From contig DASXUT010000162.1 in the NCBI GenBank assembly GCA_036504675.1, positions 1 to 35,600 on the forward strand: DNA of 35,600 nt. Direction: 5' to 3'. How positions within the stretch are numbered: the first letter of the stretch is position 1; the number at the start of each line of letters is the position of its first letter. The translations under genes and the position numbers were made by a program. Shown piece after piece: positions 1-8,768 of this stretch. This stretch comes from Bacillota bacterium (GTDB taxonomy: Bacteria > Bacillota > Sulfobacillia > JAJYWN01 > JAJZPE01). Below the pieces are notes generated by a model. That model worked only from the letters and a program-made list of their open reading frames with translations. It was not told the DNA's origin and ran no database searches.

Positions 1-557
1 CTATAGTAGATGCTCCGGTAGGAGGCGATCCTGCTCAGCCCGGCCACCGAGAACATGGTCATCACGGTGGCCAGCGCCGTCACCGCGTTGATCATCCCGA
101 GGGCGGTGGCTTTCTCGCCCTTCCTCGAGTGCCTCAGGATCATCGATGATTGGACCGGGTAGAAGACGTGGAAGCCCGTGCTCATGACCAGGGTGGCGGC
201 GATGAGTCCGACGAAGCCCGTGACATGGCCGTAAAGGACGAGCCCGAGAGCGACCACGGCCATACAGACGGCGGCCAGGGTGGACTGGGGAAGGGCGAAA
301 GCCACGACGGCCAGGAAGCCGGTGGCCAGCCCGGGGAGTTCGCGAAGGCCCTCGATGGCCCCGACCTGATCCCCGGGGATCCTCATGTCTTTCAGGAAGT
401 TGGGGTAGACCCCCCGGAACAAGCTCTGGCCCAGCTGGAAGAAGAGGGCCGAGAGGGCGACGAGGCCCAGGTCCCTCCCCAAAGAAAAAACGCCCAGGGC
501 CGAACGAGGCCGGGCCGGGCCTTGCGAAGGTACGTCACGGTCAGTGGGATCCGGCAT
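1..557 (-). CDS. MFS transporter, N-terminal part (runs off the window)
   Basis: About 185 residues are visible before the left edge. The ATG at 557 follows an AGGAGG site 7 bases upstream. It overlaps the last 17 bases of the DUF429 gene, which suggests translational coupling. After a short polar N-terminus the chain has alternating hydrophobic segments (for example near LGLVALLSALFFQLGQSLF). A loop of the type seen between MFS helices 2 and 3 contains RHSRKGEKATALG, followed by another hydrophobic stretch. This spacing fits the first half of a 12-helix major facilitator permease in the cytoplasmic membrane. The substrate cannot be read from the sequence. The MFS call is firm at superfamily level only, because the C-terminal half lies outside the window. 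Confidence 0.8.
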   Translation of the reverse strand, partial: MPDPTDRDVPSQGPARPRSALGVFSLGRDLGLVALSALFFQLGQSLFRGVYPNFLKDMRIPGDQVGAIEGLRELPGLATGFLAVVAFALPQSTLAAVCMAVVALGLVLYGHVTGFVGLIAATLVMSTGFHVFYPVQSSMILRHSRKGEKATALGMINAVTALATVMTMFSVAGLSRIASYRSIYY

Positions 558-1293
558 GGTCGGCCCTCCTGGCCAGGGTGATGGTCCCCTCGCCGGGATC
601 GCCCACCTCTTCGGTGACCCCGATGTATCGCAAGTAACCGGTGAAAGCGGAAACCAGAGCGGCGTATTCTCGCCCGTTCTGCGGGAGGCGCGTCTCCGGC
701 GGGATCCGGAGCTGCCGAAGGAGCTTGTCGGGAAGGTCTTCGCGGATCATCCGGCCGTCCTTGAACTCCGCCGGCAGGCTGAGATAGACCAGGCTCGACT
801 GGGGGCAGACCTCGATGAAGTCTTCCCCATAGACCAGGCCCTCCCGGTCGAGCAACTCGCGGATGGCCAGGGCCCGGCAGGTCCTGCCGGTGAGGGTCGC
901 CCGGGCCCGGAGGGTCTTCCTGAAGTCCCGTAACTGCGGGTCCTGGGTGAGGATCCGGTCCGCCAGTCTCAGGTCGTAGCCGGCCCGACCGTCGGGTATG
1001 GACAGCGGGGTGTCGAAGGCGACGATCCCCGGCATGAACTCGATGATCAGGCTGACCAGTTCCTCGTCGGCCCGGGTGACGAAGCGGCCGACGAGATCGA
1101 GCCGTTCCCCTGACCCGACGCCGGGGGCATAGGCTTCGGCCCACAGGCGGGAGGCCTTTCCATCCCGCTCCGGCACGCTCATGCACTCGGCCAGAACCGG
1201 CAGACCCTTTCCGTCCTTCTTCAGGACGCAGAAAGCGGTCGGTTCATAGGCGGAAGCAGTGATCGGCGTCAAGTCGACCCCGATGAAGTTCAT
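541..1293 (-). CDS. DUF429 family protein (predicted RNase H-like fold nuclease)
   Basis: This is a 250-residue protein. I chose the ATG at 1293 because GGAGGT lies 5 bases upstream and the protein then opens MNFIGVDLTP. That is the usual DUF429 beginning, a beta strand ending in an acidic residue as in RNase H-like folds. A longer frame from 1338 has no ribosome site. Further family-like segments are the VAFDTPLSIP stretch and the FIEVCPQSSL stretch, where conserved acidic and polar residues sit. The family is widespread and poorly characterised; a nuclease role is predicted from the fold and has not been shown. The downstream MFS gene overlaps it by 17 bases, and the serine hydrolase gene lies 48 bases upstream on the same strand. 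Confidence 0.75.
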   Translation of the reverse strand: MNFIGVDLTPITASAYEPTAFCVLKKDGKGLPVLAECMSVPERDGKASRLWAEAYAPGVGSGERLDLVGRFVTRADEELVSLIIEFMPGIVAFDTPLSIPDGRAGYDLRLADRILTQDPQLRDFRKTLRARATLTGRTCRALAIRELLDREGLVYGEDFIEVCPQSSLVYLSLPAEFKDGRMIREDLPDKLLRQLRIPPETRLPQNGREYAALVSAFTGYLRYIGVTEEVGDPGEGTITLARRADHAGSH

Positions 1294-1341
1294 CCGGTAC
1301 CTCCGGCGGCCGTCCACGCTCTTCCCGGAGGCCGGCAAACC

Positions 1342-2613
1342 TTAGGGCCGCAAGCCTCCGAGCACCGCGTTGTGGAACTTGGGCCGACAATAAATTATAC
1401 CAGCCTCAGCGCGGGGGTGCAAACGGTTAGTCAAGAGGATCATCGCCAGACGGTGCTCCGGGTCGATCCAGAGGGACGTCCCGGTGAAGCCGGTGTGCCC
1501 GTAAGCCCTGGGGGTCAGGAAGTCGCCGCCCGAGAAGGGGCCGTTCTCGTCCCCCCGGCGAACGCGCAGGGGCGGCTTGCTCCAACCCAGGCCGCGCGGG
1601 GCACCGAGATGGCCGGTCCAGTCCCGGGTGGCCGACTTGACGAGGGCCGGCGAGAGCAGTTGCCCCCGTGGGCCGACTCCGCCGTTCAGCCACATGGCGG
1701 AGAAAGCGGCCAGGTCCCGTCCGGTGGAGAAGAGCCCGGCGTGACCGGCCACGCCTTGCAGACCATAGAAGCAGTTGCCGTCATTCGCTTCGCCGCAGAT
1801 GGTCCCGGTCCGCCAGCCGTTGAAAGCGGCCGCTTCCGCCCCGACGAGCCCCTGTTCGACCAAATTACCCACCTCGGTGGCGGCCGCCCGGGCGGGGTCG
1901 ACCGGGGCCTCCCGGGCATCGTCGGCCGGGGCACTGTCGCCGTGAGCCGGCTTGCGGGCCCCAGGGGCCAGAGCGAAGGCGGTATCCAGCATCTTCAAGG
2001 GCCGGAAGATCTCCTGATCGGCGAAGCCATCCAGCCGCAGGCCGGTGGACCGGTGGACGACCTCACCCAGGAGGATGAAGCCGAGGTCGCTGTAGAGGAC
2101 GCGGGTCCCCGGCTCGTAGGCCAACGGTGTCTGGCAGGTCGCCCGGATGACCTCTTCGGGCGTCCGGCAGTCGAGGTAGAAGGGACGCCAGGCCGGGAGC
2201 CCGGCGGTGTGGGTCAGCAAGTGCTGGAGGGTGACCGAGCGCTTGCCGTCCCCGTCGCCCCCCGCCGCTCGCCACTCCGGGAAGAACTCCCCGATCGGCT
2301 CGTCGAGGGCGATGTGCCCCCGGCCCGCCAAGATGAGGAGCGAGGTCAGAGTGGCCACCGGCTTGGTCAGCGAGGCCAGGTCGAACTGGGTGTCGAGGGT
2401 CATCTCCCGCTCGGTCGGGACGACCATCGCCCGGCCGAAGGCCCGTTGCGTGACGATGCCTTCGGGCCCGACGATGACGGCCACCGCTCCCGGATAGGCC
2501 CCGGTGGCCAGTCCGTCCTGAATCACGCCGAAGGCCCGTTCGAGGCCTCGGGGTAGGAACCGGTCGGCTGGGTTCAACGGCTCTTGCGGCTTGTCAGCGG
2601 GGAAGCCTCGCAT
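1342..2613 (-). CDS. Serine hydrolase, class-C beta-lactamase / DD-peptidase fold
   Basis: This 423-residue protein has the three active-site motifs of the family. SLTK at residues 81-84 holds the nucleophile Ser81 and Lys84. YSD at 174-176 replaces the usual Y-x-N. HTG at 373-375 takes the place of KTG. The final strand (LWIDPEHRLAMILLTNRLHP) is typical of EstB-like esterases and penicillin-binding-protein-like peptidases. No signal peptide is evident, so it is probably cytoplasmic. Esterase, D-aminopeptidase or muropeptide hydrolase roles are all possible. In several bacteria related hydrolases sit beside muropeptide recycling genes, but none is seen here. The nup operon terminator (2731-2767) separates it from the genes upstream, so it probably has its own promoter; I could not identify one. 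Confidence 0.85.
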   Translation of the reverse strand: MRGFPADKPQEPLNPADRFLPRGLERAFGVIQDGLATGAYPGAVAVIVGPEGIVTQRAFGRAMVVPTEREMTLDTQFDLASLTKPVATLTSLLILAGRGHIALDEPIGEFFPEWRAAGGDGDGKRSVTLQHLLTHTAGLPAWRPFYLDCRTPEEVIRATCQTPLAYEPGTRVLYSDLGFILLGEVVHRSTGLRLDGFADQEIFRPLKMLDTAFALAPGARKPAHGDSAPADDAREAPVDPARAAATEVGNLVEQGLVGAEAAAFNGWRTGTICGEANDGNCFYGLQGVAGHAGLFSTGRDLAAFSAMWLNGGVGPRGQLLSPALVKSATRDWTGHLGAPRGLGWSKPPLRVRRGDENGPFSGGDFLTPRAYGHTGFTGTSLWIDPEHRLAMILLTNRLHPRAEAGIIYCRPKFHNAVLGGLRP

Positions 2614-2730
2614 GGCTCCAGCCCCCTACCTTGTCGTGGTATCCCTCGTGGCCATGCCCGCGCGTCGAGGCCGGATTGACGGCCATGAGACACAAGAGGC
2701 ATATTCGTCCGGAGCGGCTCAACTCCTGCC

Positions 2731-2767
2731 GAAAAAAGAACGAGCGACCGCCGTACCGCGGCCGCTC
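2731..2767 (-). terminator. Rho-independent terminator of the nucleoside transporter operon
   Basis: Read on the minus strand, a 10-bp stem (arms 2758-2767 and 2742-2751, one G-T wobble) closes a 6-base loop. It is followed directly by GTTC and a run of six T (2732-2737). It begins 21 bases after the nupQ stop codon. This is the best-formed terminator in the window, and it separates the nup operon from the serine hydrolase gene. Confidence 0.9.
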
Positions 2768-2787
2768 ACCCCGGCGGTCAAGGGCGC

Positions 2788-3699
2788 TCATGCCCCTCCG
2801 CGCTCGTAGGGCTCGCCCTCCTGCGCGGGGGCCTGCGCCCGCCCGACCACGCCGGCCAGCACGGCCAGGGTCAGCAGGTAGGGGATCATCTTGATGAACT
2901 GATAGGGGATCTTGCTGGAGACGACCCGAAAGCTGACCGACTCGGCGAAGCCGAAGAGGAAAGCGGCCCACATCGAGCCGAGGGCGCTCCAGTTGCCGAA
3001 GATCATCGCCGCCAGGGCGATGAAGCCCTTGCCCTGGGTCATCCCCTCGATGTACATCCCGGTGTGCTCGATGGCCAGGAAACTCCCGGCCAAGCCGGCG
3101 AAGGCGCCACCGATCGCCGTGCCGAGATAGCGCATCAGGTAGACGTTGACCCCGAGGGTATCGGCGGCCAGCGGGTTCTCGCCGCATGACCTCAGGCGCA
3201 GTCCAAAGACCGTCCGGTTGAGGACGTAGTGGGTGAAGGGGACAGCCAGCAGGGCCACGACGAGCAACGGCGAGATCCCCGTCACCAGCGGCTTGAGGAC
3301 CTCGATCCGGTCAAGGCCGGGGATGTTCCACTTGGTGAACTGGTGGACCTCCGGGGAGGTCGTCGCCATGTGGAAGATCTGGATGCAGAGGAACCGGGCC
3401 AGACCCGCGGCGAGGATGTTGAGGGCCACGCCGCTGACGATCTGGTTGATCTTGAAGGTCACCGTGGCCACCGCGTGGATGAGGGCGAAGGCCATCCCGG
3501 CCAGCATCCCCAGGATGACCCCGACCATCGGGCCGTAATAGTAGCCCCCGACGGCACCGAAGAAGGTGCCGATGATCATCATCCCTTCGAGGCCGATGTT
3601 GACGATCCCCGATCGTTCGGAGTAGATGGCCCCCAGAGCGGTCAGGAGGACCGGGACGCTCATCCGCAGAGCGGAGGCCAGAAGTTCGCTGACGCTCAT
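2788..3699 (-). CDS. nupQ: Nucleoside ABC transporter, permease subunit (NupQ/YufQ type)
   Basis: This is a 303-residue integral membrane protein of the branched-chain amino-acid/ribose permease class (BPD_transp_2). It has about eight to nine hydrophobic segments. The family-typical opening is ALGAIYSERSGIVNIGLEGM, and the GENPLAADTLGV stretch is the cytoplasmic loop that couples to the ATPase. It would form half of the membrane channel for purine nucleosides together with the upstream NupP-type permease. The two genes overlap by 4 bases (ATGA at 3696-3699). It is the last gene of the operon and is followed by the strong terminator. The length is normal. The exact nucleoside range cannot be read from the sequence. 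Confidence 0.9.
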   Translation of the reverse strand: MSVSELLASALRMSVPVLLTALGAIYSERSGIVNIGLEGMMIIGTFFGAVGGYYYGPMVGVILGMLAGMAFALIHAVATVTFKINQIVSGVALNILAAGLARFLCIQIFHMATTSPEVHQFTKWNIPGLDRIEVLKPLVTGISPLLVVALLAVPFTHYVLNRTVFGLRLRSCGENPLAADTLGVNVYLMRYLGTAIGGAFAGLAGSFLAIEHTGMYIEGMTQGKGFIALAAMIFGNWSALGSMWAAFLFGFAESVSFRVVSSKIPYQFIKMIPYLLTLAVLAGVVGRAQAPAQEGEPYERGGA

Positions 3700-4895
3700 G
3701 CTCCGATGGCCTCCTTCTTCTTCTGGACCCGGATGTAGCGGGTCACGATTTCGTAGGCGACGACGATGGACAGGATCATCACGCCCTGGATGATCGTGAT
3801 CACTTCAGCCGGCACGCCGGAGAAGACCAGGACACCCTCGGACCCCCGGCTCAGGAAGCCGAAGAGGAGCGCGCCCAGGATGACCCCGAAGGGGTCGTTC
3901 TTGCCGAGCAGGGCGACGGCGATGCCATCAAACCCGCGCCCCCTCGGGAAGTCGATGTCCATGTAGCCGAAGAACCCGAGGAGATCGGATAAGCCGACCA
4001 GCCCGGCGATGGCCCCGCTGATCAGGAAGGTCCGGAAGATCTGGCGCTTTGAGTTGATCCCGGCGGCCTCCGCCGCCGTCGGATTCTGGGCCACCGCTCG
4101 GATCTCATAGCCGAACGGCGTCCGCCAGATGACGTAGAAAAGGACCGCGGCCAGGGCGATGCCGATGAAGAGGAACCAGTTCACGTAGACGTGAGGCGGG
4201 AAGTTGACCCCCAGGTGGGCGAAGAAACTATGTAGCGTCGGCATGCGGGCCGAGGCCTCGATGAGGGGCATCCGCATCCGCGGGCTGCCCATCCCACCCT
4301 GTCCGACGACTTGACTCTTGTCCATGAAGACGTTGGCGATGAAGAAGTGGAGGAGAGAGGCGGCCACGTAGTTCAGCATGATCGTGCTGATCACTTCGTG
4401 GACCCCGCGCTTGACCTTCAGGTAGGCCGGGAGGAGGGCCCAGAGGGCTCCGCCGAGCATCGCCGCGACAATGACCAGCGGCAAGTGGATGTAAGCCGGC
4501 AGGCCCTTGACGGTGAACCCGACGATCGAGGCCATCATCGCCCCCATCAGGTACTGGCCCTCGACACCGATGTTGAAGACGTTGATCTTGAAGGCGATGG
4601 CGCTGGCCAGCCCGGCGAAGATCAGCGGGGTCGCCCGGAAGAGGATGGTGGCGATACTGTCGGCTCGCCCGAAGCTGAAACTGAACATCCTGGCGTAGAC
4701 GTTCAGCGGGTCCTTGCCGATGGCCAGCATGATCAGGGAGCCGATGAGCGAAGCGAAGAGGATGGCCAGGAAAGGCGTGGCGATCTGCAACCACATGAAC
4801 CGCCGCGATTGCTTGTCCAGGGGCAACGGGGTGAGGCGCCGGCGCCGCGACCCGGCCGGCTTGGGCTCGTTGGCGCCCGGTGTGGTCTGGCTCAT
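3696..4895 (-). CDS. nupP: Nucleoside ABC transporter, permease subunit (NupP/YufP type)
   Basis: This 399-residue permease has a polar, basic N-terminal tail of about 30 residues, then a first helix near residues 33-58 and several more hydrophobic segments. Family signatures are IFAGLASAIAFKINVFNIGV with the following EGQYLMGA, and AVAQNPTAAEAAGI, the coupling loop. It pairs with the shorter permease encoded just downstream, the pattern known for B. subtilis nupP/nupQ and Lactococcus nupB/nupC. It overlaps the ATPase gene upstream by 4 bases and the second permease downstream by 4 bases, so the three are one translationally coupled unit. Confidence 0.9.
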   Translation of the reverse strand: MSQTTPGANEPKPAGSRRRRLTPLPLDKQSRRFMWLQIATPFLAILFASLIGSLIMLAIGKDPLNVYARMFSFSFGRADSIATILFRATPLIFAGLASAIAFKINVFNIGVEGQYLMGAMMASIVGFTVKGLPAYIHLPLVIVAAMLGGALWALLPAYLKVKRGVHEVISTIMLNYVAASLLHFFIANVFMDKSQVVGQGGMGSPRMRMPLIEASARMPTLHSFFAHLGVNFPPHVYVNWFLFIGIALAAVLFYVIWRTPFGYEIRAVAQNPTAAEAAGINSKRQIFRTFLISGAIAGLVGLSDLLGFFGYMDIDFPRGRGFDGIAVALLGKNDPFGVILGALLFGFLSRGSEGVLVFSGVPAEVITIIQGVMILSIVVAYEIVTRYIRVQKKKEAIGA

Positions 4896-6436
4896 GCGGT
4901 CGCCCCCTCTCCGGCCTGACGCTTGCCGCCGGTCATGTAGAACCCCAGCTCCTGAGGCGTGGCCTGGTCGGCCGGGATCTCGGTGACGATCTGGCCGTTG
5001 TAGATGACGCCGATCCTGTCGGCCAGGGACATCACCTCTTCGAGGTCGGCCGAGACCAGCAGGACGGCTTTCCCGGCCCCCTTGGCCGCTAGGATCTGCT
5101 GATGGACGAATTCGGTGGCCCCGATGTCCAGCCCCCGCGTGGGCTGCGAGGCGATGATCACCTTCGGGTCGTGGGCGAACTCCCGGGCCAGGATGACCTT
5201 CTGCTGGTTCCCGCCGGAGAGGGCCAGGGCCGGGTTACCCAGGTTGGACAGGCGGATATCGAAGCGCTTCCTGAGCTCCTCGGAGTGGCTCATGATGGCC
5301 GCGAACTTCAGGCCGCTCGGTTTGGAGAAGGTCGGGTTACGCTGGAAGCCCAGGATCAGGTTCTCCCAGATGGTCATCGGCAGGACCAGCCCGCGCTTTT
5401 GGCGGTCCTCCGGGATGAAGGCCAGTCCCCTCTGGCGGAGTTCGGCCGGAGAGAGGCCGGTGGCCGCTTGCCCCGCCACCCGGACCGCCCCCGCGCTGAG
5501 CTTGCGGAGGCCCATGATGGCCTCGATCAGTTCGGTCTGCCCGTTGCCCTCGACCCCGGCGATGCCGTAGATCTGGCCCCCTCGGACCTTGAACGAGGCC
5601 CTGTTGACCAACGGCCGGGCGCCGCGCCCGGGGACCGTCAGCCCGTCCGCCTCGAGGAGGACGTCGCCCTCCGCGACCTGGGGCTTGGTCAGGTTGAAGA
5701 GGACCGGCCGGCCGACCATCATCTCGGCCAGGGTCCGCTTGTCGGTGGTCGCCGCCTCGACCGTCCCGACCATCCGTCCCTGCCGAAGGACGCTGACCCG
5801 GTCGGCGATCTCGATCACCTCATCCAGCTTGTGGCTGATGAAGATGATCGTCTTGCCGGACGCCTTCAGGGCCTTCAGGTTGGCGAACAACTCCTCGACC
5901 TCCTGGGGGACGAGGACGGCCGTGGGTTCGTCGAGGATGAGGATTTCGGCCCCGCGATAGAGGACCTTCAGGATCTCCACCCGCTGCTGCTCGCCGACGG
6001 AGAGGGTCGAGACGAAGGCCCCCGGGTCCAGGGCGAAGCCGTACTTCTTGCAGAGCTCGGCGATGTCCGCCTGGATCCGCCCGAAGTTTAGCCAGGCTCG
6101 GGTCGGCTCGTGGCCGAGGACGATGTTCTCGGCGACGGTGAAAGCCGGGATGAGCATGAAGTGCTGGTGGACCATGCCGATGCCGAGGGCCACCGCCCGA
6201 CCGGGGGTGTCGATGGACGCCTTCTGCCCGCGCAAGTGGATTGCCCCCGCGTCCGGCCGGTAGAGGCCGTAGAGGATCTTCATCAGGGTGCTCTTGCCGG
6301 CGCCGTTCTCGCCGACGATGGCGTGGATCTCGCCGGTGTTGACGGTCAGGTCCACCCGATCGTTGGCCAGCACGCCGGGAAACCGCTTGGTGACTCCCTC
6401 AAGCCTGACGATCTCAGCCCCGGTGGTGGGGGTCAC
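4892..6436 (-). CDS. nupO: Nucleoside ABC transporter, twin ATP-binding protein (NupO type)
   Basis: This 514-residue protein has two fused ABC ATPase domains. The first has a canonical Walker A (GENGAGKST, about residues 42-50), the signature LSVGEQQRVEI and Walker B ILILDEPTAVL. The second has a degenerate P-loop (GVEGNGQTE) and the signature LSGGNQQKVI. That asymmetry is normal for the RbsA/MglA/NupO subfamily. It would power uptake through the two permeases encoded downstream. The start codon is ATG at 6436. The 110-base gap to bmpA holds a hairpin that could lower expression of this and the following genes relative to the binding protein. Confidence 0.92.
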   Translation of the reverse strand: MTPTTGAEIVRLEGVTKRFPGVLANDRVDLTVNTGEIHAIVGENGAGKSTLMKILYGLYRPDAGAIHLRGQKASIDTPGRAVALGIGMVHQHFMLIPAFTVAENIVLGHEPTRAWLNFGRIQADIAELCKKYGFALDPGAFVSTLSVGEQQRVEILKVLYRGAEILILDEPTAVLVPQEVEELFANLKALKASGKTIIFISHKLDEVIEIADRVSVLRQGRMVGTVEAATTDKRTLAEMMVGRPVLFNLTKPQVAEGDVLLEADGLTVPGRGARPLVNRASFKVRGGQIYGIAGVEGNGQTELIEAIMGLRKLSAGAVRVAGQAATGLSPAELRQRGLAFIPEDRQKRGLVLPMTIWENLILGFQRNPTFSKPSGLKFAAIMSHSEELRKRFDIRLSNLGNPALALSGGNQQKVILAREFAHDPKVIIASQPTRGLDIGATEFVHQQILAAKGAGKAVLLVSADLEEVMSLADRIGVIYNGQIVTEIPADQATPQELGFYMTGGKRQAGEGATA

Positions 6437-6490
6437 AGCGCATCAGTCCTTTTTCGGCAATTCAGCCAAGCCTTGGTAAATGCCTCTTTA

Positions 6491-6530
6491 GCCAAAATAG
6501 GGGGTAGAGCCCGGGAGGCTCCACCCCCTA
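6491..6530 (-). terminator. Attenuator-like hairpin between bmpA and nupO
   Basis: On the minus strand, arms 6517-6530 and 6498-6511 form a 14-position stem with one mismatch and a 5-base loop. A short TTTT follows at 6494-6497. It starts 17 bases after the bmpA stop. Because the ATPase and permease genes continue on the same strand, it probably causes partial termination or protects the bmpA mRNA. That would give an excess of binding protein, as is common in ABC uptake operons. Confidence 0.8.
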
Positions 6531-6546
6531 TCGTGGAGCTATGGAG

Positions 6547-7647
6547 TTACTTCTTGAGGCCGTCGGCGAAGGTCTTGGCGTCCTTCATCGTCTCGGGGAC
6601 CTTGATCTCGCCGCTGGCAACCTTCTTGGCGATGGCGTCGAGGTCGGCCTTGATGGCCTGCACGCCCGGGTTGTCGGCGTAGCCGACGCCGTTGTTGGCC
6701 AGGCCGAAGGTGGCGTAGCCGCCCTTGTAGGCGTTGTTGATGACGGCCTTGACGGTCTCATAGACGGAGACGTCGACCCGCTTGATCATGCTGGTGACGA
6801 CGTACGGCTGGAGGTCGGCGGAGACGCTCAGGTACTGGTCGGAGTCAACCCCGATGGCCAGCTTCTTCTGGGCCGCGGCGGCCTGGAAGACGCCCATGCC
6901 CGAAGCGCCCGAAGCGTGGTAAACGACGTCGGCCTTCTTCTGGTACTGGCCGAGGGCGAGCTCCTTGCCCTTGGTCGGATCCTTGAAGGCGTCGCCGGTG
7001 GTCCCGATGTAGGCCGACAGGACGTTGATCTTCGGGTTGACGTACTTGGCGCCGGCGTAGTAACCGGCCTCGAACTTCTCGATCAGGGGCATCTTCATCC
7101 CGCCGACGAAGCCGATGATGCCCGTCTTGGACAGCTTGGCGGCGGCGGCGCCGACGAGGAAGGACCCTTCATGTTCCTTGAAGCCGAGGCAGACAATGTT
7201 GGATTTGTCGTCGAGCTTGTCAACAAACCCGTCGACGAGGCCGAACTTGGTACCGGGGAAGTTCTTGGCCACCGCGGACAGGGCGTCGGTGAAGAGGAAG
7301 CCGACCCCGATCTCTAAGGTGTACTTGTCCTCGGCGAGGGTCCGGAGGAGCTGTTCGCGGTTCTCACCGCCGGCCGACGGCTCGAGGTACTTCCACTCGT
7401 ACTTGCCGGTCCAGGTGGTGCCGTCCTGCTTGGCGGCCGGGTCGAACTCCTTGATGGCCCGCTCGAAGCCGGCGAAAGCCGAGTCGTTGAAGGACTTGTC
7501 ACCGCGACCGCCGACGTCGAAGACCAGACCGATGCGGACGTCCGGGCGCTTGGGCGGCTCAAGGGCCTTCTTGCAGCCCGCCGCCAGGACGATAGTTAGT
7601 GCTAAGCTGGCAACGAGGATGAGTGCCAGGAGCTTTCTAGTCCTCAT
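6547..7647 (-). CDS. bmpA: BmpA-family nucleoside-binding lipoprotein
   Basis: This 366-residue protein has a clear lipoprotein signal: a basic start (MRTRKLL), a hydrophobic core and the lipobox LAAGC with the lipidated Cys25. The mature part opens with VRIGLVFDVGGRGDKSFND, the BMP/PnrA-family signature that lines the purine nucleoside pocket. It contains further family blocks such as GIIGFVGGMKMPLIEKFEAG. It would be anchored outside the membrane and deliver nucleosides to the NupP/NupQ channel. It is the first gene of the operon. A GGAGGG site lies 11 bases before the ATG. The 216-base upstream gap is AT-richer than its surroundings and probably holds the promoter, but I found no convincing -35/-10 pair or riboswitch there. 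Confidence 0.93.
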   Translation of the reverse strand: MRTRKLLALILVASLALTIVLAAGCKKALEPPKRPDVRIGLVFDVGGRGDKSFNDSAFAGFERAIKEFDPAAKQDGTTWTGKYEWKYLEPSAGGENREQLLRTLAEDKYTLEIGVGFLFTDALSAVAKNFPGTKFGLVDGFVDKLDDKSNIVCLGFKEHEGSFLVGAAAAKLSKTGIIGFVGGMKMPLIEKFEAGYYAGAKYVNPKINVLSAYIGTTGDAFKDPTKGKELALGQYQKKADVVYHASGASGMGVFQAAAAQKKLAIGVDSDQYLSVSADLQPYVVTSMIKRVDVSVYETVKAVINNAYKGGYATFGLANNGVGYADNPGVQAIKADLDAIAKKVASGEIKVPETMKDAKTFADGLKK

Positions 7648-7863
7648 TTTAAGAATTGCCCTCCTTCAGTCTATCTGGGACTACGTTCCCCCTACTGAGT
7701 CCGCGGTCAACCTCGACTGCGCTCTCACCCCCACAGTATGGCGCGGTCGGGCCGTGGCCCGGCCAAGGATTTGGTCCAATGCCAAATGGAGAGATTCTTT
7801 TTCATTTAGGATGAATCCTGCCCGGTGGCCAAAATTAACCCCGGTTCAAACCCCATAAATGGG

Positions 7864-8532
7864 TCAATATCCCAGTTCAGCTCCCACCAGGATGACGCTA
7901 TAGCTGGACCTCGCCGGCCGCCTTTCATGGATCGTCGTGACCGCGCAGATCCTGTCCGGGGAGGAGCAGTCGGTGCAGCGGCCGGTCACGGCACAGGGGG
8001 TCTTGAGGTGAAGGCGGATGGCGTTCATCGGTGCGGCCACTTCCTTGATCCTCTTGAGGGCCCCGCCAACGTCATCGACCAGCTTGTTGTAGCCGGCGAT
8101 GATGATGGTCCGGCGGGGGCCGAAGATCATCGCCGCGGTCCGGTTGCCGCCGCCGTCCGTGTTGACCAGCTTGCCGTCCAGGGTGACCGCGTTGGAGCTG
8201 GTGATGAAGATGTCGCTGGAGGCCTCTTCGAGATGGATGCGGCGGGCCTCCTCCGCGGAAAGGCCGGGGAGCCAGTGGTGGACCACCCGGTGTCCGCCGT
8301 CCGCGAGCCGTTCGGGGAGGCCCAGTTGTCGGGCGGTCATCGAGCCGGCGACGCCGACCGAGGCACCGTCGGGGATCAGCGCGAGGACCTTGGCCACGGC
8401 CTCTTCCGGGGTGGCCACGTAGGTCGCTTCGAAACCGTTCTTCTTCAGAGCCTTGACGGCCTGCTCCGCACGGGCTCGGGCGTAGGCGGCCGGGACGGCG
8501 CCGAGGAGGTCGGCGGTGATATCCTTGGTCAT
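7864..8532 (-). CDS. LUD-domain protein (YkgG/LutC-like)
   Basis: This 222-residue protein belongs to the LUD (lactate utilisation, formerly DUF162) family. Visible signatures are the Gly-rich VGVAGSMTARQLGL segment, the ITSSNAVTLDGKLVNTDGGG block with the following NRTAAMIFGP, and a C-terminal Cys cluster CTDCSSPDRIC. That cluster occurs in a subset of stand-alone LUD proteins from anaerobes. In LutB/LutC systems the domain belongs to iron-sulfur L-lactate dehydrogenase complexes; for single-domain members the reaction is unknown. The start ATG at 8532 follows an AGGAG site. It is divergent from the AOR pair across about 236 bases, so shared regulation is possible but not shown. Confidence 0.85.
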   Translation of the reverse strand: MTKDITADLLGAVPAAYARARAEQAVKALKKNGFEATYVATPEEAVAKVLALIPDGASVGVAGSMTARQLGLPERLADGGHRVVHHWLPGLSAEEARRIHLEEASSDIFITSSNAVTLDGKLVNTDGGGNRTAAMIFGPRRTIIIAGYNKLVDDVGGALKRIKEVAAPMNAIRLHLKTPCAVTGRCTDCSSPDRICAVTTIHERRPARSSYSVILVGAELGY

Positions 8533-8719
8533 GTCTATCGCTCCTAATGTGTGCCCTTGATCGACCCCAGAAAAGCAGGCCTTTTGGCCTCAGAGAGCAA
8601 AACCCTCGTTGTATTCGAAATAGGGCCGATGTTCTCCTGCCCGGTTCAATCCCCAGTTATTGGCCGACCGTGGGGGCGACCCCAGGCCTCCGAGCCTTCC
8701 CGGCGCCTCGCATTCCCGG

Positions 8720-8748
8720 TTGACGGCCACCGACGACCCTGCTAGATT
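8720..8748 (+). promoter_or_regulatory. Candidate sigma-A promoter for the ferredoxin-AOR operon
   Basis: TTGACG (8720-8725) is separated by exactly 17 bases from TAGATT (8743-8748). This is a good match to the vegetative consensus in an otherwise GC-rich stretch. Transcription would start near 8755. That leaves a very short leader beginning at the AAGGTGG ribosome site (8755-8761), with the ATG at 8769. The short leader is the main reason for caution. Confidence 0.5.
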
Positions 8749-8768
8749 TGAAGCAAGGTGGGATGTCC

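Noticed and set aside
7705-7710. TTGACC as a -35 for bmpA on the minus strand
   Set aside because: No acceptable -10 hexamer at 16-19 bases.
7648-7863. Purine-type riboswitch ahead of bmpA
   Set aside because: Expected from the transporter function, but the conserved purine aptamer core is not visible on the minus strand.
8640-8665. tRNA-like T-loop GGTTCAATCCC
   Set aside because: No matching T stem, anticodon arm or acceptor stem around it. The same applies to similar motifs near 7850 and 22166.
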